Of a DNA stretch of 64,000 bases, positions 1-8,837 are shown piece after piece. Numbering within the stretch: position 1 is the first letter of the stretch; the number at the start of each line of letters is the position of its first letter. The translations under genes and the position numbers were made by a program. The DNA is from an uncultured Lachnospiraceae bacterium (GTDB taxonomy: Bacteria; Bacillota; Clostridia; Lachnospirales; Lachnospiraceae). The notes under the pieces were generated by a model. That model saw only the letters and a program-made list of their open reading frames with translations, was not told the origin of the DNA and searched no databases. The stretch lies in contig URQQ01000022.1 of the NCBI GenBank assembly GCA_900549995.1, positions 1-64,000 on the forward strand. The letters are read 5' to 3'.

Positions 1-53
1 AGAGCACACGGTTCATACCCGTGGTGTCGCTGGTTCAAATCCAGTTCCCGCTA
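1..53 (+). tRNA. tRNA-Met (CAT), 3' part
   Basis: The 3' part of a tRNA whose 5' end lies before the window. The anticodon stem CACGG/CCGTG encloses the loop TTCATAC (anticodon CAT). A T-arm with TTCAAAT loop and the acceptor strand TCCCGCT plus discriminator A follow. No CCA is encoded. The anticodon stem lacks the three G:C pairs of initiator tRNA, so elongator Met fits best; a tRNA-Ile2 (lysidine) reading cannot be excluded without the 5' half. Confidence 0.9.
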
Positions 54-62
54 TTTTAAGAG

Positions 63-87
63 AGTCCTTTTCAGAAGGGCTTTTTTT
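63..87 (+). terminator. Terminator of tRNA transcript
   Basis: The arms AGTCCTT and AAGGGCT form a 7-bp hairpin with one G-T pair and a short loop, followed by seven T. It lies ten bases after the tRNA end. Confidence 0.8.
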
Positions 88-235
88 GTTATAATATTAA
101 AAAACTTCGTTCCTCAGTATGAAAAGCTTTTGAAGGGACAGGTGTCAATGTTGTCAGTGATCTTTCGCTGGTTGGGGTAGAAAAGAATCTTTAGTTGTGG
201 TAGAATCATTACAAAACACGAAGGAGGATAAAATA

Positions 236-763
236 GTGGGAGGATCGGGCAGGAAAACGCTGATGTCTTTGGCTGGAGTATATCTTGTATATGTTGGAGG
301 AAAACTTTTTCTGGATGCAATGAGAGAGAAACCAGGCAATTACATTTTTATGATGATAATGGGCATCATATTTGTTGTGTGCGGAGTCGGAACGGTAGTG
401 TTATACATGCGCGGCACATTTAAACATGAGAAAATTGAGGAAGAGCCGGAGATGAATGATGAGGCAGAGGATTTAAAAGAGAACGGTGAAGATGACCGGG
501 ATGGACAGATGGAACGCAAACCGGCGGCGATTGTCAATCTGACTGAGCCGGCAGCGGGCGGGCCGGAAAATTCAGAACAAGCCGGGCAGGATAAACCGGA
601 GCAGGTGAAAGCAGAGGCAGATAAAGCAGAAGATTCGGCTGCCGGGATGGAAGACGGTGTCCTTCAAAATGAGGAGAATACCGAGGAGACGAACACAGAC
701 AATACAGCGGAAGAGGCTGAATCCGAAGAGGATGCAGAGGAAACTGAGCACAAATCAGAATAA
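236..763 (+). CDS. Small membrane protein with acidic cytoplasmic-type tail
   Basis: Not a family I can name. The N-terminal third is hydrophobic with two likely membrane segments (about residues 7-26 and 35-58, the second ending LYMRG). The remaining ~115 residues are very rich in Glu, Asp, Asn and Gln and look disordered. An AAGGAGG ribosome site at 221-227 lies eight bases before GTG 236, so that start (175 aa) is preferred over the in-frame GTG at 197, which has no such site. It ends 18 bases before ispF and may be co-transcribed with it. A membrane-anchored charged tail could be a scaffold or buffer, but nothing in the sequence shows the role. Confidence 0.7.
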   Translation: MGGSGRKTLMSLAGVYLVYVGGKLFLDAMREKPGNYIFMMIMGIIFVVCGVGTVVLYMRGTFKHEKIEEEPEMNDEAEDLKENGEDDRDGQMERKPAAIVNLTEPAAGGPENSEQAGQDKPEQVKAEADKAEDSAAGMEDGVLQNEENTEETNTDNTAEEAESEEDAEETEHKSE

Positions 764-781
764 CAGCAGGGAGTTGAATGT

Positions 782-1336
782 ATGCGGGTAGGAATGGGAT
801 ATGATGTCCATAAACTGGTAGAAGGAAGAGCGTTAATCATGGGAGGGGTAACAATTCCATATGAGAAAGGGCTTCTGGGGCACTCAGATGCAGATGTACT
901 TCTGCATGCAGTTATGGATGCACTGTTAGGGGCGGCAGCGCTTGGAGATATCGGGAAACATTTTCCGGATACGGACGAACAGTATAGAGGAATCTCAAGT
1001 GTGAAGCTGTTGGAGGAAGTCGGGAAGCTTCTGGAAGATAAGCTTTATATTATTGAGAACATTGATGCGACGATCATTGCGCAGCGGCCTAAAATGAGGC
1101 CGTATATTGACCAGATGAGAGAGAACATCGCACAGGCACTGCAGATCGAAACAGACCAGGTAAATGTCAAAGCGACAACAGAAGAAGGACTTGGATTCAC
1201 AGGAACAGGGGAAGGGATATCTGCGCAGGCAGTCTGCGCGGTGGAAAGTATCAGAAACAGAAGTTACCAGGTGGCTGACAGTGAAAGATCCTGTGCGTCA
1301 TGCGGCGGATGCAGAAGGGCATCATCAGAGGGATAA
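782..1336 (+). CDS. ispF: 2-C-methyl-D-erythritol 2,4-cyclodiphosphate synthase
   Basis: Cytosolic enzyme of the non-mevalonate (MEP) isoprenoid pathway. It cyclises CDP-methylerythritol 2-phosphate to MEcPP with release of CMP. The zinc ligands are visible as Asp8, His10 (motif DVH) and His42, the block GHSDADVLLHAVMD follows from residue 33, and the C-terminal signature ATTEEGLGFTGTGEG is present. At 184 aa it is longer than the usual ~157-160: after AVCAVES there is a tail of about 27 residues containing CASCGGC, which I do not recognise from the family. Its TAA lies five bases before the next gene's start. In Bacillus, ispF also sits close upstream of cysE-cysS, so the context is conserved. 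Confidence 0.95.
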   Translation: MRVGMGYDVHKLVEGRALIMGGVTIPYEKGLLGHSDADVLLHAVMDALLGAAALGDIGKHFPDTDEQYRGISSVKLLEEVGKLLEDKLYIIENIDATIIAQRPKMRPYIDQMRENIAQALQIETDQVNVKATTEEGLGFTGTGEGISAQAVCAVESIRNRSYQVADSERSCASCGGCRRASSEG

Positions 1337-1341
1337 AGAAG

Positions 1342-2451
1342 ATGGAATTTCGGAAGCTTCAAAAAAATGAACATATAAAGACAAGGAAACTGTGGGAAGA
1401 GATCTTTACAGAAGACAGTGCCCAGTTTCTGGACTATTATTATGAAGTCAAAACAGCGGAAAACGAAATATTTGTGGCAGAGGACAATGGCACGGTGAGA
1501 TCCATGCTGCAGCTGAATCCGTACAGACTCCATCTGGGGGATGAAGTGGTCGATGCAAAGTATATTATTGCAGTTGCCACCGATGAAAAATACCGCCACC
1601 AGGGACTTATGGCAGCACTGCTTAAGATGAGCATGGGGCAAATGTATGATAATGGAGAGCCTTTCACATTTTTAATGCCGGCGGCAGAAGCAATCTACAG
1701 GCCGTTTGATTTTCGGTATATCTATGCGCAGAAACAGACATGCATAGAAGCCGTGGATAAAAAAGAATCTCCGGACAGAAAAGGATTCTGGGAAGATGCA
1801 AAACGGGAGGATCTTAAGGAACTGGCTGTATTTGCAGAAGAGATGCTCCGCTCAAAATATACCGTGTATGCAGTAAGGGACGAGCACTACTATGAGGTAA
1901 TGCTGAAAGAGCAGCAGAGTGAAAACGGAGGAATCCGGGTTCTCAGGCATGATGGACAGATTGCAGGCTGCTTTTTTTATGAGGTGGCAGAGAACTGTGC
2001 GGTGAGGGAACCGCTGATCCGCCCCGGATTCGAAGAAGAATTCGAAAGAGAAGTGCGTGCCATGTCAAAGGGGAAGAAAGTGCCGTGTCTTGCAGGCACA
2101 GAGGGCAAAGAGAAACCAATGATTATGGCCAGGATCCTCTGTCTTAAGAGTCTGCTCGAAAGTCTGCGGGTTTCTGAGAAGATGGAAGTATCTTTCGGGA
2201 TTGATGATCCGATACTTTCCGGTAACTGCGGAGGTTATCATTTGAGCGCTTCTGCTGGGGAAAAGATATCAGTCCAAAAAATCAGCAGTGAGGATACCTG
2301 TCAGCCGGACATCCCGGTTGCTTTACTTACGGAAGTATTGTTCGGTTATAAAGGACCTGCTGTTCTGCAGGGGATAACATCGCCGGAAGTATTGGAGGAG
2401 ATTGGTAAGATCATACTGGCATCACCAGTATTTTTAAATGAAATTGTCTAG
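1342..2451 (+). CDS. GNAT-family N-acetyltransferase (Eis-like architecture)
   Basis: Predicted acetyl-CoA-dependent acetyltransferase of 369 aa. The N-terminal half carries a GNAT core with the acetyl-CoA-binding motif around residues 81-93 (DEKYRHQGLMAALL), preceded by a strand with VVDAKYIIAVAT. The C-terminal part resembles the second GNAT-like and SCP2-like portions of Eis-type proteins. The ATG at 1342 follows an AGAGGG site and starts just after the ispF stop. An upstream in-frame ATG (1300) would overlap ispF by 37 bases and is less likely. The acceptor substrate cannot be told from sequence. Confidence 0.8.
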   Translation: MEFRKLQKNEHIKTRKLWEEIFTEDSAQFLDYYYEVKTAENEIFVAEDNGTVRSMLQLNPYRLHLGDEVVDAKYIIAVATDEKYRHQGLMAALLKMSMGQMYDNGEPFTFLMPAAEAIYRPFDFRYIYAQKQTCIEAVDKKESPDRKGFWEDAKREDLKELAVFAEEMLRSKYTVYAVRDEHYYEVMLKEQQSENGGIRVLRHDGQIAGCFFYEVAENCAVREPLIRPGFEEEFEREVRAMSKGKKVPCLAGTEGKEKPMIMARILCLKSLLESLRVSEKMEVSFGIDDPILSGNCGGYHLSASAGEKISVQKISSEDTCQPDIPVALLTEVLFGYKGPAVLQGITSPEVLEEIGKIILASPVFLNEIV

Positions 2452-2467
2452 CTTGTGACAGTAAGAG

Positions 2468-2496
2468 TTGACAAATCACCAAAAGTTTCATAAACT
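2468..2496 (+). promoter_or_regulatory. Promoter of cysE T-box operon
   Basis: A consensus -35 TTGACA (2468-2473), a 17-bp spacer and a -10-like TAAACT (2491-2496) directly precede the T-box leader. Confidence 0.6.
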
Positions 2497-2766
2497 ATAT
2501 AACATATATGGGTAGAAACAGAAAAAGACCGTGAACGGAAAGAGTAACTGATCGGGAACTGCCAGAGAGGAATTGTCATCGGCTGAAAGCAATTCTGAGG
2601 GAACGGTGAGTGAAGTGCATCCGGGAGTTGATCCGGCGAAGTCAGTAGCCGGGTACGTAAAAGCATACGTTACATGCGCAAAGGGAAAGAATTCATCTGG
2701 ATTCTTTTAATAGAGTGGAACCGCGGTCAGACATCGTCTCTTGCAGTAAAGAGATGGTGTTTTTTT
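2497..2766 (+). promoter_or_regulatory. T-box leader, cysteine specifier (TGC)
   Basis: tRNA-sensing leader RNA. It contains the Stem I distal block GGCTGAAAGC (2581-2590), a specifier-loop block GAAGTGCATCC with TGC (Cys) at 2616-2618, and the invariant T-box TGGAACCGCG at 2716-2725. This is followed by a terminator: arms ACATCGTCTCTT (2731-2742) and AAGAGATGGTGT (2749-2760), then T7. Uncharged tRNA-Cys should stabilise the antiterminator and switch on cysE-cysS. The Cys specifier and the downstream cysteine genes support each other. Confidence 0.95.
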
Positions 2767-2793
2767 ATTTCATAGAGCTGTGCTCTATGAAAT
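2767..2793 (+). repeat. Perfect 12-bp hairpin behind the T-box terminator
   Basis: ATTTCATAGAGC (2767-2778) and its exact complement GCTCTATGAAAT (2782-2793) enclose a 3-nt loop. It starts directly after the terminator T-run and is not part of the T-box fold. It could be a second pause or terminator, an mRNA 5' stabiliser or a mobile palindromic repeat. Confidence 0.75.
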
Positions 2794-2847
2794 AAACGCT
2801 CCGCGGAGACTTTTGGTGATGCAGGCAAAGACAGGAGGTGCGGCATA

Positions 2848-3558
2848 TTGGGACTGATTTCTTATATTAAAGAAGAGATAGCAGTGATCCGGGAGAGAGA
2901 CCCGGCGATCAAGTCTGACATGGAGGTGTTTTTATATCCGAGTTTTAAGGCGATTCTGCGCTACCGGGTGGCACATAAGCTGTTTCTGAAAAAGCATTAT
3001 TTTCTTGCGAGGTGGGTGTCTCAGAAGGCTGTCAGAAAGACAGGAATTGAGATTCATCCGGGAGCAACGATCGGAAAAGGACTTTTCATAGATCATGGTA
3101 CAGGAGTGATCATCGGAGAAACCGCAATTATCGGCGATAATGTGACACTGTATCAGGGCGTGACGCTTGGAGGAACCGGCAAGGAAAAGGGGAAGAGACA
3201 TCCTACATTGAAAGATAATGTGATGGTAAGTGCAGGAGCAAAGATCCTGGGGTCATTCACGATCGGTGAAAATTCGAAGATCGGGGCAGGATCTGTCGTG
3301 CTTGAAGAGGTGCCGGCCAACTGTACGGTCGTCGGCGTGCCGGGCCGTGTCGTGCGCATGGGTGACCAGAAAGTACCAAGATCAGATATGGATCAGATCC
3401 ACCTGCCGGATCCGGTGCTGAATGATATCAGAGAGTTAAGGCGGGACAATATCAGATTAAAGAAAGAACTTCAGAAGCTGGAAGGCAGTATCAGATGTCT
3501 TGGACAGCAGGACGTATCTTTCACACCAAAGGAGGAGGAAAATCATGAAAATATATAA
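2848..3558 (+). CDS. cysE: Serine O-acetyltransferase
   Basis: Makes O-acetylserine from serine and acetyl-CoA, the first step of cysteine synthesis. The left-handed beta-helix of hexapeptide repeats spans roughly residues 67-170 (IGKGLF, IDHGTGVIIGETA, IGDNVT, IGAGSVV). The catalytic-site His83 lies in IDHGTG. A helical N-terminal part and a charged, probably coiled C-terminus (LRRDNIRLKKELQKLE) flank it; 236 aa is normal for the shorter bacterial forms. The start is TTG 2848, nine bases after an AGGAGG site. It lies under the Cys T-box and overlaps cysS by 14 bases, so both are expected to rise when charged tRNA-Cys falls. Confidence 0.95.
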   Translation: MGLISYIKEEIAVIRERDPAIKSDMEVFLYPSFKAILRYRVAHKLFLKKHYFLARWVSQKAVRKTGIEIHPGATIGKGLFIDHGTGVIIGETAIIGDNVTLYQGVTLGGTGKEKGKRHPTLKDNVMVSAGAKILGSFTIGENSKIGAGSVVLEEVPANCTVVGVPGRVVRMGDQKVPRSDMDQIHLPDPVLNDIRELRRDNIRLKKELQKLEGSIRCLGQQDVSFTPKEEENHENI

Positions 3559-4943
3559 CACACTGACAAAAAGGAAAGAAGAATTTGTACCATTAGAAGA
3601 AGGCAAAGTGAAAATGTATGTCTGCGGACCAACCGTATATAATTTTATCCACATAGGAAATGCACGTCCGATGATCGTATTTGATACAGTCAGACGATAT
3701 TTCGAGTATAAAGGGTATGATGTGAACTATGTGTCCAATTTTACAGATGTAGATGATAAGATCATCAAACAGGCAATTGCGGAAGGAGTTTCTGCTGATG
3801 AGATATCCAAACGCTATATTGCGGAGTGTAAAAAAGATATGGCGGACCTGAACGTAAGGCCGGCAACGAGACATCCGCTTGCAACGGAAGAGATCTGTGG
3901 AATGGTTGAGATGATTCAGACATTGATCGACAAGGGATACGCCTATGAAAAGAATGGTACGGTATATTTCCGTACAAGAAAATTTGATGAGTATGGGAAA
4001 CTGTCCCATAAAAATATCGATGACCTGCGTTCCGGCAACCGTTCACTGCTCGTGACGGGAGAGGATGAAAAGGAAGATCCGCTTGACTTTGTTCTTTGGA
4101 AACCAAAGAAAGAAGGAGAACCAGCATGGGAGTCTCCATGGTGTGACGGACGTCCGGGATGGCATATCGAATGCTCTGTGATGTCCAGAAAATATCTGGG
4201 CGAGCAGATCGATATCCATGCCGGAGGGGAAGACCTGATTTTCCCTCATCATGAAAATGAAATTGCCCAGAGTGAAGCGGCTAACGGGAAAGAATTTGCC
4301 AGATACTGGATGCACAATGGATTCTTGAATATCGACAACCGCAAAATGTCAAAATCACTCGGAAACTTCTTTACGGTCCGTGAAATTGGTGAAAAATATG
4401 ATCTGCAGGTGCTGCGTTTCTTTATGCTGAGTGCCCACTACAGGAGTCCGCTTAACTTCAGTGCAGAGCTTATGGAAGCATCTAAGAACGGGCTTACCAG
4501 AATCCTGACGGCGGTTGACAACCTGAAACATCTGGCAGGCGCAGCACAGGCAGAGGTAATGTCTGAGAGTGAAAAGGAAGCATTTAAGGAGACAGATACA
4601 TTTGTCAAAGGATTCGAAGCTGCGATGGAAGATGACTTTAATACGGCAGATGCGATCGCATCTATCTTTGAACTCGTGAAATATGCCAATACAACGGCGG
4701 ATGAGAAGAGTTCAAAAGAATACCTGGAAGGGTTATCTTCTCAGACTTTCAGATGTACTCGGAGTCATCGTGGAGAAGGAAGAGGAGATTCTTCCGGAGG
4801 AAATAGAGCGGCTGATCGAGGAACGTCAGGCAGCAAGAAAAGAAAAGAATTTTAAACGTGCGGACGAAATCAGAGATGAACTTTTAAACAAAGGAATTGT
4901 GCTTGAAGACACCCGCGAAGGAGTAAAATGGAAAAAAGCTTAG
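3545..4943 (+). CDS. cysS: Cysteinyl-tRNA synthetase, apparent frameshift near 3' end
   Basis: Charges tRNA-Cys. In the first frame one sees the zinc-ligand Cys27 in YVCGPTVYN, the HIGN motif (36-39) and KMSKS (267-271). After about codon 398 (around 4731-4742, context GGGTTATCTTCTCAGAC) this frame runs into unrelated sequence and stops at 4855. The +1 frame continues the expected anticodon-binding C-terminus (RLSDVLGVIVEKEEEILPEE ... RADEIRDELLNKGI) to the stop at 4943. Joining both frames gives about 465 aa, the usual length. Because the enzyme is essential, a base-call or assembly error, or a recent single-base insertion, is more likely than a dead gene. The ATG at 3545 has a GGAGGA site and overlaps cysE; mrnC overlaps its end by 16 bases. 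Confidence 0.9.
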
Positions 4944-5392
4944 AACAGGATTTCCTGTCCTATATGGAACAGGAATTTGAGATGAAAGAGGTGGATATCA
5001 AAACATATTCACCTCTGACGCTCGCATATATCGGGGACAGCATCTATGATCTAATGATTAAGAGTCTGGTGATTAATGATGGCAATAAGCAGGTTCAGAA
5101 ACTTCATAAAGAAACAAGCAGTATGGTGCAGGCTTCAGCGCAGTCGCAGATGATGCGGGCGCTGCAGCCGATGTTAACAGAAGAAGAGCATGTGGTCTAT
5201 AAGCGGGGGAGAAATGCCAAGTCGGTATCGCCTGCGAAAAACCAGTCAATTACAGATTACAGGCGTGCGACAGGGTTCGAGGCACTGATGGGATATCTTT
5301 ATCTGAAAAGAGAATTTACCCGGATGGTGGATCTGGTGAAAGCAGGACTTCAAAGTCTTCGGGAAGAAATCGAAATACAGGAGAATGATTAA
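4928..5392 (+). CDS. mrnC: Mini-ribonuclease 3
   Basis: An RNase III-like nuclease without the double-stranded-RNA-binding domain (154 aa). In Bacillus it trims the ends of 23S rRNA precursors. The catalytic block AYIGDSIYDLMIK carries acidic Asp37 and Asp41, and the later helix FEALMGYLYL is typical of the RNase III fold. The gene overlaps the end of cysS by 16 bases and its stop abuts the rlmB start, a tightly coupled arrangement that matches the cysS-mrnC-rlmB order known from Bacillus. Confidence 0.93.
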   Translation: MEKSLEQDFLSYMEQEFEMKEVDIKTYSPLTLAYIGDSIYDLMIKSLVINDGNKQVQKLHKETSSMVQASAQSQMMRALQPMLTEEEHVVYKRGRNAKSVSPAKNQSITDYRRATGFEALMGYLYLKREFTRMVDLVKAGLQSLREEIEIQEND

Positions 5393-6154
5393 ATGGAAAA
5401 CGAGACAAGTGTGTCAAATGTAAATGAGTTGTTAATAGAAGGAAGAAATGCAGTACTGGAGGCATTCCGCTCCGGAAAGCCGATTGACAAGGTGTATATT
5501 CTGGATGGATGCCAGGACGGGCCGATCCGTACGATTGTGCGGGAGGCAAAAAAACATGATACGATTCTGAACTTTGTTCAGAAGGAGCGTCTTGACCAGC
5601 TGTCTGAGTCAAGGAAACATCAGGGAGTGATTGCATTTGCCGCGGCATATGAGTATTCTTCGGTAGAGGACATGCTTTCCCTGGCGAAAGAGAAAGGAGA
5701 AGATCCATTTCTCATTCTTCTGGATAACATAGAAGATCCTCATAACCTGGGGGCGATTATCCGTACTGCGAATCTGGCAGGTGCCCACGGTGTCATTATT
5801 CCGAAGCGGAGGGCGGTAGGGCTTACTTCGACAGTTGCCAAGACATCTGCAGGTGCGCTGAACTATACTCCGGTAGCCAAAGTGACCAATCTGGTCAGAA
5901 CGATGGAAGAACTGAAAGAACAGGGTCTGTGGTTTGTATGTGCAGATATGGGCGGTGAATCGATGTACCGTCTGAATCTGAAAGGACCGATCGGCCTTGT
6001 CATCGGAAGTGAAGGAGAGGGTGTCGGCAGACTGGTAAAGGAAAAGTGTGATTTTACAGCATCGATCCCCATGAAAGGGGATATTGATTCCCTGAACGCA
6101 TCGGTTGCGGCAGGAGTACTTGCATACGAGATTGTGAGGCAGCGGCTTTTGTAA
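5393..6154 (+). CDS. rlmB: 23S rRNA (guanosine-2'-O-)-methyltransferase, TrmH/SpoU family
   Basis: SAM-dependent ribose methyltransferase expected to modify G2251 (E. coli numbering) of 23S rRNA. An N-terminal L30e-like RNA-binding part (residues ~12-90) precedes the SPOUT domain. The three SpoU motifs are seen as NLGAIIRTANLAGAHG (~118), VIGSEGEGVGR (~202) and SLNASVAAGVLAYEI (~232); length is 253 aa. The ATG follows the mrnC stop with no gap, so translation is probably coupled. Family and synteny make the call firm; the exact target base is inferred. Confidence 0.93.
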   Translation: MENETSVSNVNELLIEGRNAVLEAFRSGKPIDKVYILDGCQDGPIRTIVREAKKHDTILNFVQKERLDQLSESRKHQGVIAFAAAYEYSSVEDMLSLAKEKGEDPFLILLDNIEDPHNLGAIIRTANLAGAHGVIIPKRRAVGLTSTVAKTSAGALNYTPVAKVTNLVRTMEELKEQGLWFVCADMGGESMYRLNLKGPIGLVIGSEGEGVGRLVKEKCDFTASIPMKGDIDSLNASVAAGVLAYEIVRQRLL

Positions 6155-6183
6155 TTCATTAAGTACATGTGGAGGCGCATAAA

Positions 6184-6819
6184 ATGGCGGATTATGAGGC
6201 TATGACAGATGAGGAGCTGATACAGAGTCTCCGGAATGGGGATACAGCAATCACAGACTTTATCATGGACAAATATAAGTTTCTGGTAAAGAAAAAAGCG
6301 AAGGCCATGTATCTTTTGGGCGGAGAAAATGATGACCTGATTCAGGAAGGAATGATCGGACTATTTAAGGCGGTCCGGGATTTTGAAGAGGGACAGGGAA
6401 TGACCTTTTACAGTTTTGCGGATCTGTGTATCTCCCGTCAGATGTACAGCGCGATCGAGGCGTCCCGGAGGAAGAAGCATATTCCTTTGAATTCGTATGT
6501 GTCCCTTTATGAGGAACATGGAGAATCAGAGGAGAGCAAACAGCCGCCTTTGATTGAGGTTCTGGAATCAGAGCAGTACAGAGATCCTGAAGAGATGTTT
6601 TTTTATAAAGAATATATGGCAACCATTGAGCAGAAGCTGAAAGAAAACTTAAGCAGCCTTGAGGCGAGGGTGATGTATCTTCAACTGAAGGGAATGGACT
6701 ATCAGACCATAGCGAAACTGCTGGATAAAAGTCCCAAAACCGTGGACAATGCACTTCAGAGAATTAAGGCGAAAACATGGAAGATTGTAAAGGAAGAAAA
6801 ACAGAGCGATAAGTCATAA
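6184..6819 (+). CDS. sigH: RNA polymerase sigma-H factor (Spo0H type)
   Basis: Sigma-70-family factor of 211 aa, the early sporulation/stationary-phase sigma in Firmicutes. Region 2 contains DDLIQEGMIGLFKAVRDFEEG and the region 2.4 helix (YSFADLCISRQMYSAIEASR). Region 4 is a C-terminal helix-turn-helix (MDYQTIAKLLDKSPKTVDNA). The start ATG 6184 is eight bases after GTGGAGG; the GTG at 6169 falls inside that ribosome site. Its place after rlmB matches the conserved cluster cysS-mrnC-rlmB-(yacP)-sigH, here without yacP. It supports a spore-forming host. Confidence 0.92.
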   Translation: MADYEAMTDEELIQSLRNGDTAITDFIMDKYKFLVKKKAKAMYLLGGENDDLIQEGMIGLFKAVRDFEEGQGMTFYSFADLCISRQMYSAIEASRRKKHIPLNSYVSLYEEHGESEESKQPPLIEVLESEQYRDPEEMFFYKEYMATIEQKLKENLSSLEARVMYLQLKGMDYQTIAKLLDKSPKTVDNALQRIKAKTWKIVKEEKQSDKS

Positions 6820-6844
6820 CAGGGAGGCCGCAGGCCTTCCTGTT
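6818..6844. terminator. GC-rich hairpin after sigH
   Basis: AACAGGGAGGCC and GGCCTTCCTGTT pair over 12 bp (one G-T) around a 3-nt loop, beginning at the sigH stop. There is no T-run, so it may be a weak terminator or an mRNA 3' stabiliser. Confidence 0.55.
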
Positions 6845-6887
6845 ATGCTATACTGAACCTATCAGATGTATGCAGGGGGAAGATGAG

Positions 6888-8741
6888 ATGAAAAAATTCA
6901 GGTCAGGCAAACCGATGTCAATCAACAGGAGACTGTTGACGGTCATTCTTTTATGCTGGATTATTCCGGTGGTCATTATTGTAAGTTTTATGAGTGTGAG
7001 TTACAGAAGGGGGATCCTTACGAAAACAGAGGGACTTCTGGAAGATGAACTTAGGGCGCAGATGGAGTTTCTTGCAGTACGGATTGATAATGCAGTTGCC
7101 CAGACAAAAGAATTATCTTATGAGATGGTTTTAGAGAAGGCGTGGAAAGATTATCAGGCAGACAGGATGACAGAGCCAATGCTGTATCATATTATCAACA
7201 GCAATATGAGAAGCAAGTTCTATCTGGATAAAAAATTCGATACGGCAGTTTTTTATATGCTGGGTACAGAGGATCCGGTCTCTTATAATTCAAGAGCGGG
7301 AATCAGTTACAATGATTATATGGAAAAGGTGAATCATCAGGTGGCGGAATATACAAGCCTGGATTCTTCTGATGCCCATCTTGAGATCATTGATGGCCGT
7401 GTTTTTATTATACGGAATTTATATACAACTACAAATTATGAAAAATTCGGAACACTTGCGGCAGAAGTGAATAAAGAATATCTTTTCCAGGACGTGGAAG
7501 GGAACCTCGGAAACCAGATTCTGTTCAATGTAAATGGGAGTCCATCCTGGATACAGATCGGCGAGTCTCAGGGAGAAACTTTAAAAAAAGATCAGACGGC
7601 CGAGATTCGGAGTCAGTATAAGTTACTGTCTGACCGGGAGATGAAGAGCTTTGACAGCCATCCATATAAAGGATTTGCAGAGATGAGAAAATACAGAGAC
7701 TATACTCTGGGGATGGCGTTTCTGGTGGAAGACAAAATATTGTATGCAGAACTTTATAATCTCTATAAAGTCATTGTATTTGTGATTGCCGTTGCGGTTC
7801 CTGTGCTGCTCTACATGATTTATTTTATGAAGAAACATATTACAGACCCGGTACAGGTAATGATCAGGGCATCAAAAGAGATGGAGGCCGGCAATCTGGG
7901 GACGAAGATTGAGACCAGGATGCCGAACGCCGAGTTTTCCTATCTCCGGACGTCTTTCAATCAGATGTCCAGACAGGTGAAGTGTCTTTTTGACTATGCT
8001 TATGATGAGAAGATCGCGAGAAAAGATGCCAAGATCATGGCTCTGCAGGCACAGATTAATCCGCATTTCCTGAATAATACACTGGAGATGATGAACTGGC
8101 AGGCGAGAATGTCGGGAGATATTACCGTCTGCAAGATGATTGAGGCGCTCGGAACCGTACTTGATTACCGTATGAGCCGGGATCAGAAAAATCTGATCAA
8201 CCTTGCAGAAGAGCTTCATTGTGCAGATGCGTATTTTTATATTATATCCATGAGATTCGGGAAACGGCTGAATCTGGAAAAGGAGATCGACGAGGAACTG
8301 ATGCAGATGCAGGTTCCGCGTCTGATTTTGCAGCCCATTATTGAAAATGCAGTAGTGCATGGCATCGAACAGGTTCGAAGCGGTATGATCAAGATTCATA
8401 TTTACCATGATGAAAAAAACATTTACCTGGAGGTTATCAACAGCGGGAAACCAATGTCTCAGGAGGATGTGGAGAGAATACAACAGATACTGAATGCTGA
8501 TCCGTCTCAGATCAAAAAGGGAAAGGGACAGCATACGTCTCTTGGAATCCGGAATGTAAATGAGCGTATCAGGCTGATCTATGGAGAAGATTATGGGCTT
8601 ACGATCACTCCTTATGGGGAAGATAAGACCAGGTCTGTGATTACGCTGCCTTATGAGGATGAGGCAGAGAAATGCAGGGAAAGCGAGAAAGAAAAAGTGC
8701 AGAATGAACTAAAAAATATCGGAATTCAGGAAGATAACTAG
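6888..8741 (+). CDS. YesM-type sensor histidine kinase
   Basis: Membrane sensor kinase of 617 aa. Membrane segment 1 lies at about residues 17-37, an extracytoplasmic sensor region at 38-294, segment 2 at about 295-316, then HAMP. The H-box QINPHFLNNTLEMMNW carries phospho-acceptor His393, followed by a HATPase domain (IIENAVVHGIE near 485, GLGIRN-like SLGIRNVNERI near 545). This is the His_kinase/YesM class that usually works with AraC-type regulators beside sugar ABC transporters. Its partner is very likely the response regulator at 12100. The start ATG 6888 follows AGGGGGA. The ligand is probably the imported sugar or its binding protein, inferred from context only. Confidence 0.9.
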   Translation: MKKFRSGKPMSINRRLLTVILLCWIIPVVIIVSFMSVSYRRGILTKTEGLLEDELRAQMEFLAVRIDNAVAQTKELSYEMVLEKAWKDYQADRMTEPMLYHIINSNMRSKFYLDKKFDTAVFYMLGTEDPVSYNSRAGISYNDYMEKVNHQVAEYTSLDSSDAHLEIIDGRVFIIRNLYTTTNYEKFGTLAAEVNKEYLFQDVEGNLGNQILFNVNGSPSWIQIGESQGETLKKDQTAEIRSQYKLLSDREMKSFDSHPYKGFAEMRKYRDYTLGMAFLVEDKILYAELYNLYKVIVFVIAVAVPVLLYMIYFMKKHITDPVQVMIRASKEMEAGNLGTKIETRMPNAEFSYLRTSFNQMSRQVKCLFDYAYDEKIARKDAKIMALQAQINPHFLNNTLEMMNWQARMSGDITVCKMIEALGTVLDYRMSRDQKNLINLAEELHCADAYFYIISMRFGKRLNLEKEIDEELMQMQVPRLILQPIIENAVVHGIEQVRSGMIKIHIYHDEKNIYLEVINSGKPMSQEDVERIQQILNADPSQIKKGKGQHTSLGIRNVNERIRLIYGEDYGLTITPYGEDKTRSVITLPYEDEAEKCRESEKEKVQNELKNIGIQEDN

Positions 8742-8837
8742 AAGATTTCTTGTATAAAAATGTGCCGGATTTGGCAAGATGGCAAGAATGAACAAATAAT
8801 GTCAACTAGGTCTAATGCTTTTTGGGCGAATTGCACC

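Noticed and set aside
132..150. GGGACAGGTGTC near the window start, resembling the GGGGAC palindrome family
   Set aside because: A single short match without an inverted partner; not enough to call another element.
197..235. Upstream GTG start of the small acidic-tail membrane protein
   Set aside because: The AAGGAGG site fits the later GTG at 236; the upstream start would put that site inside the gene.
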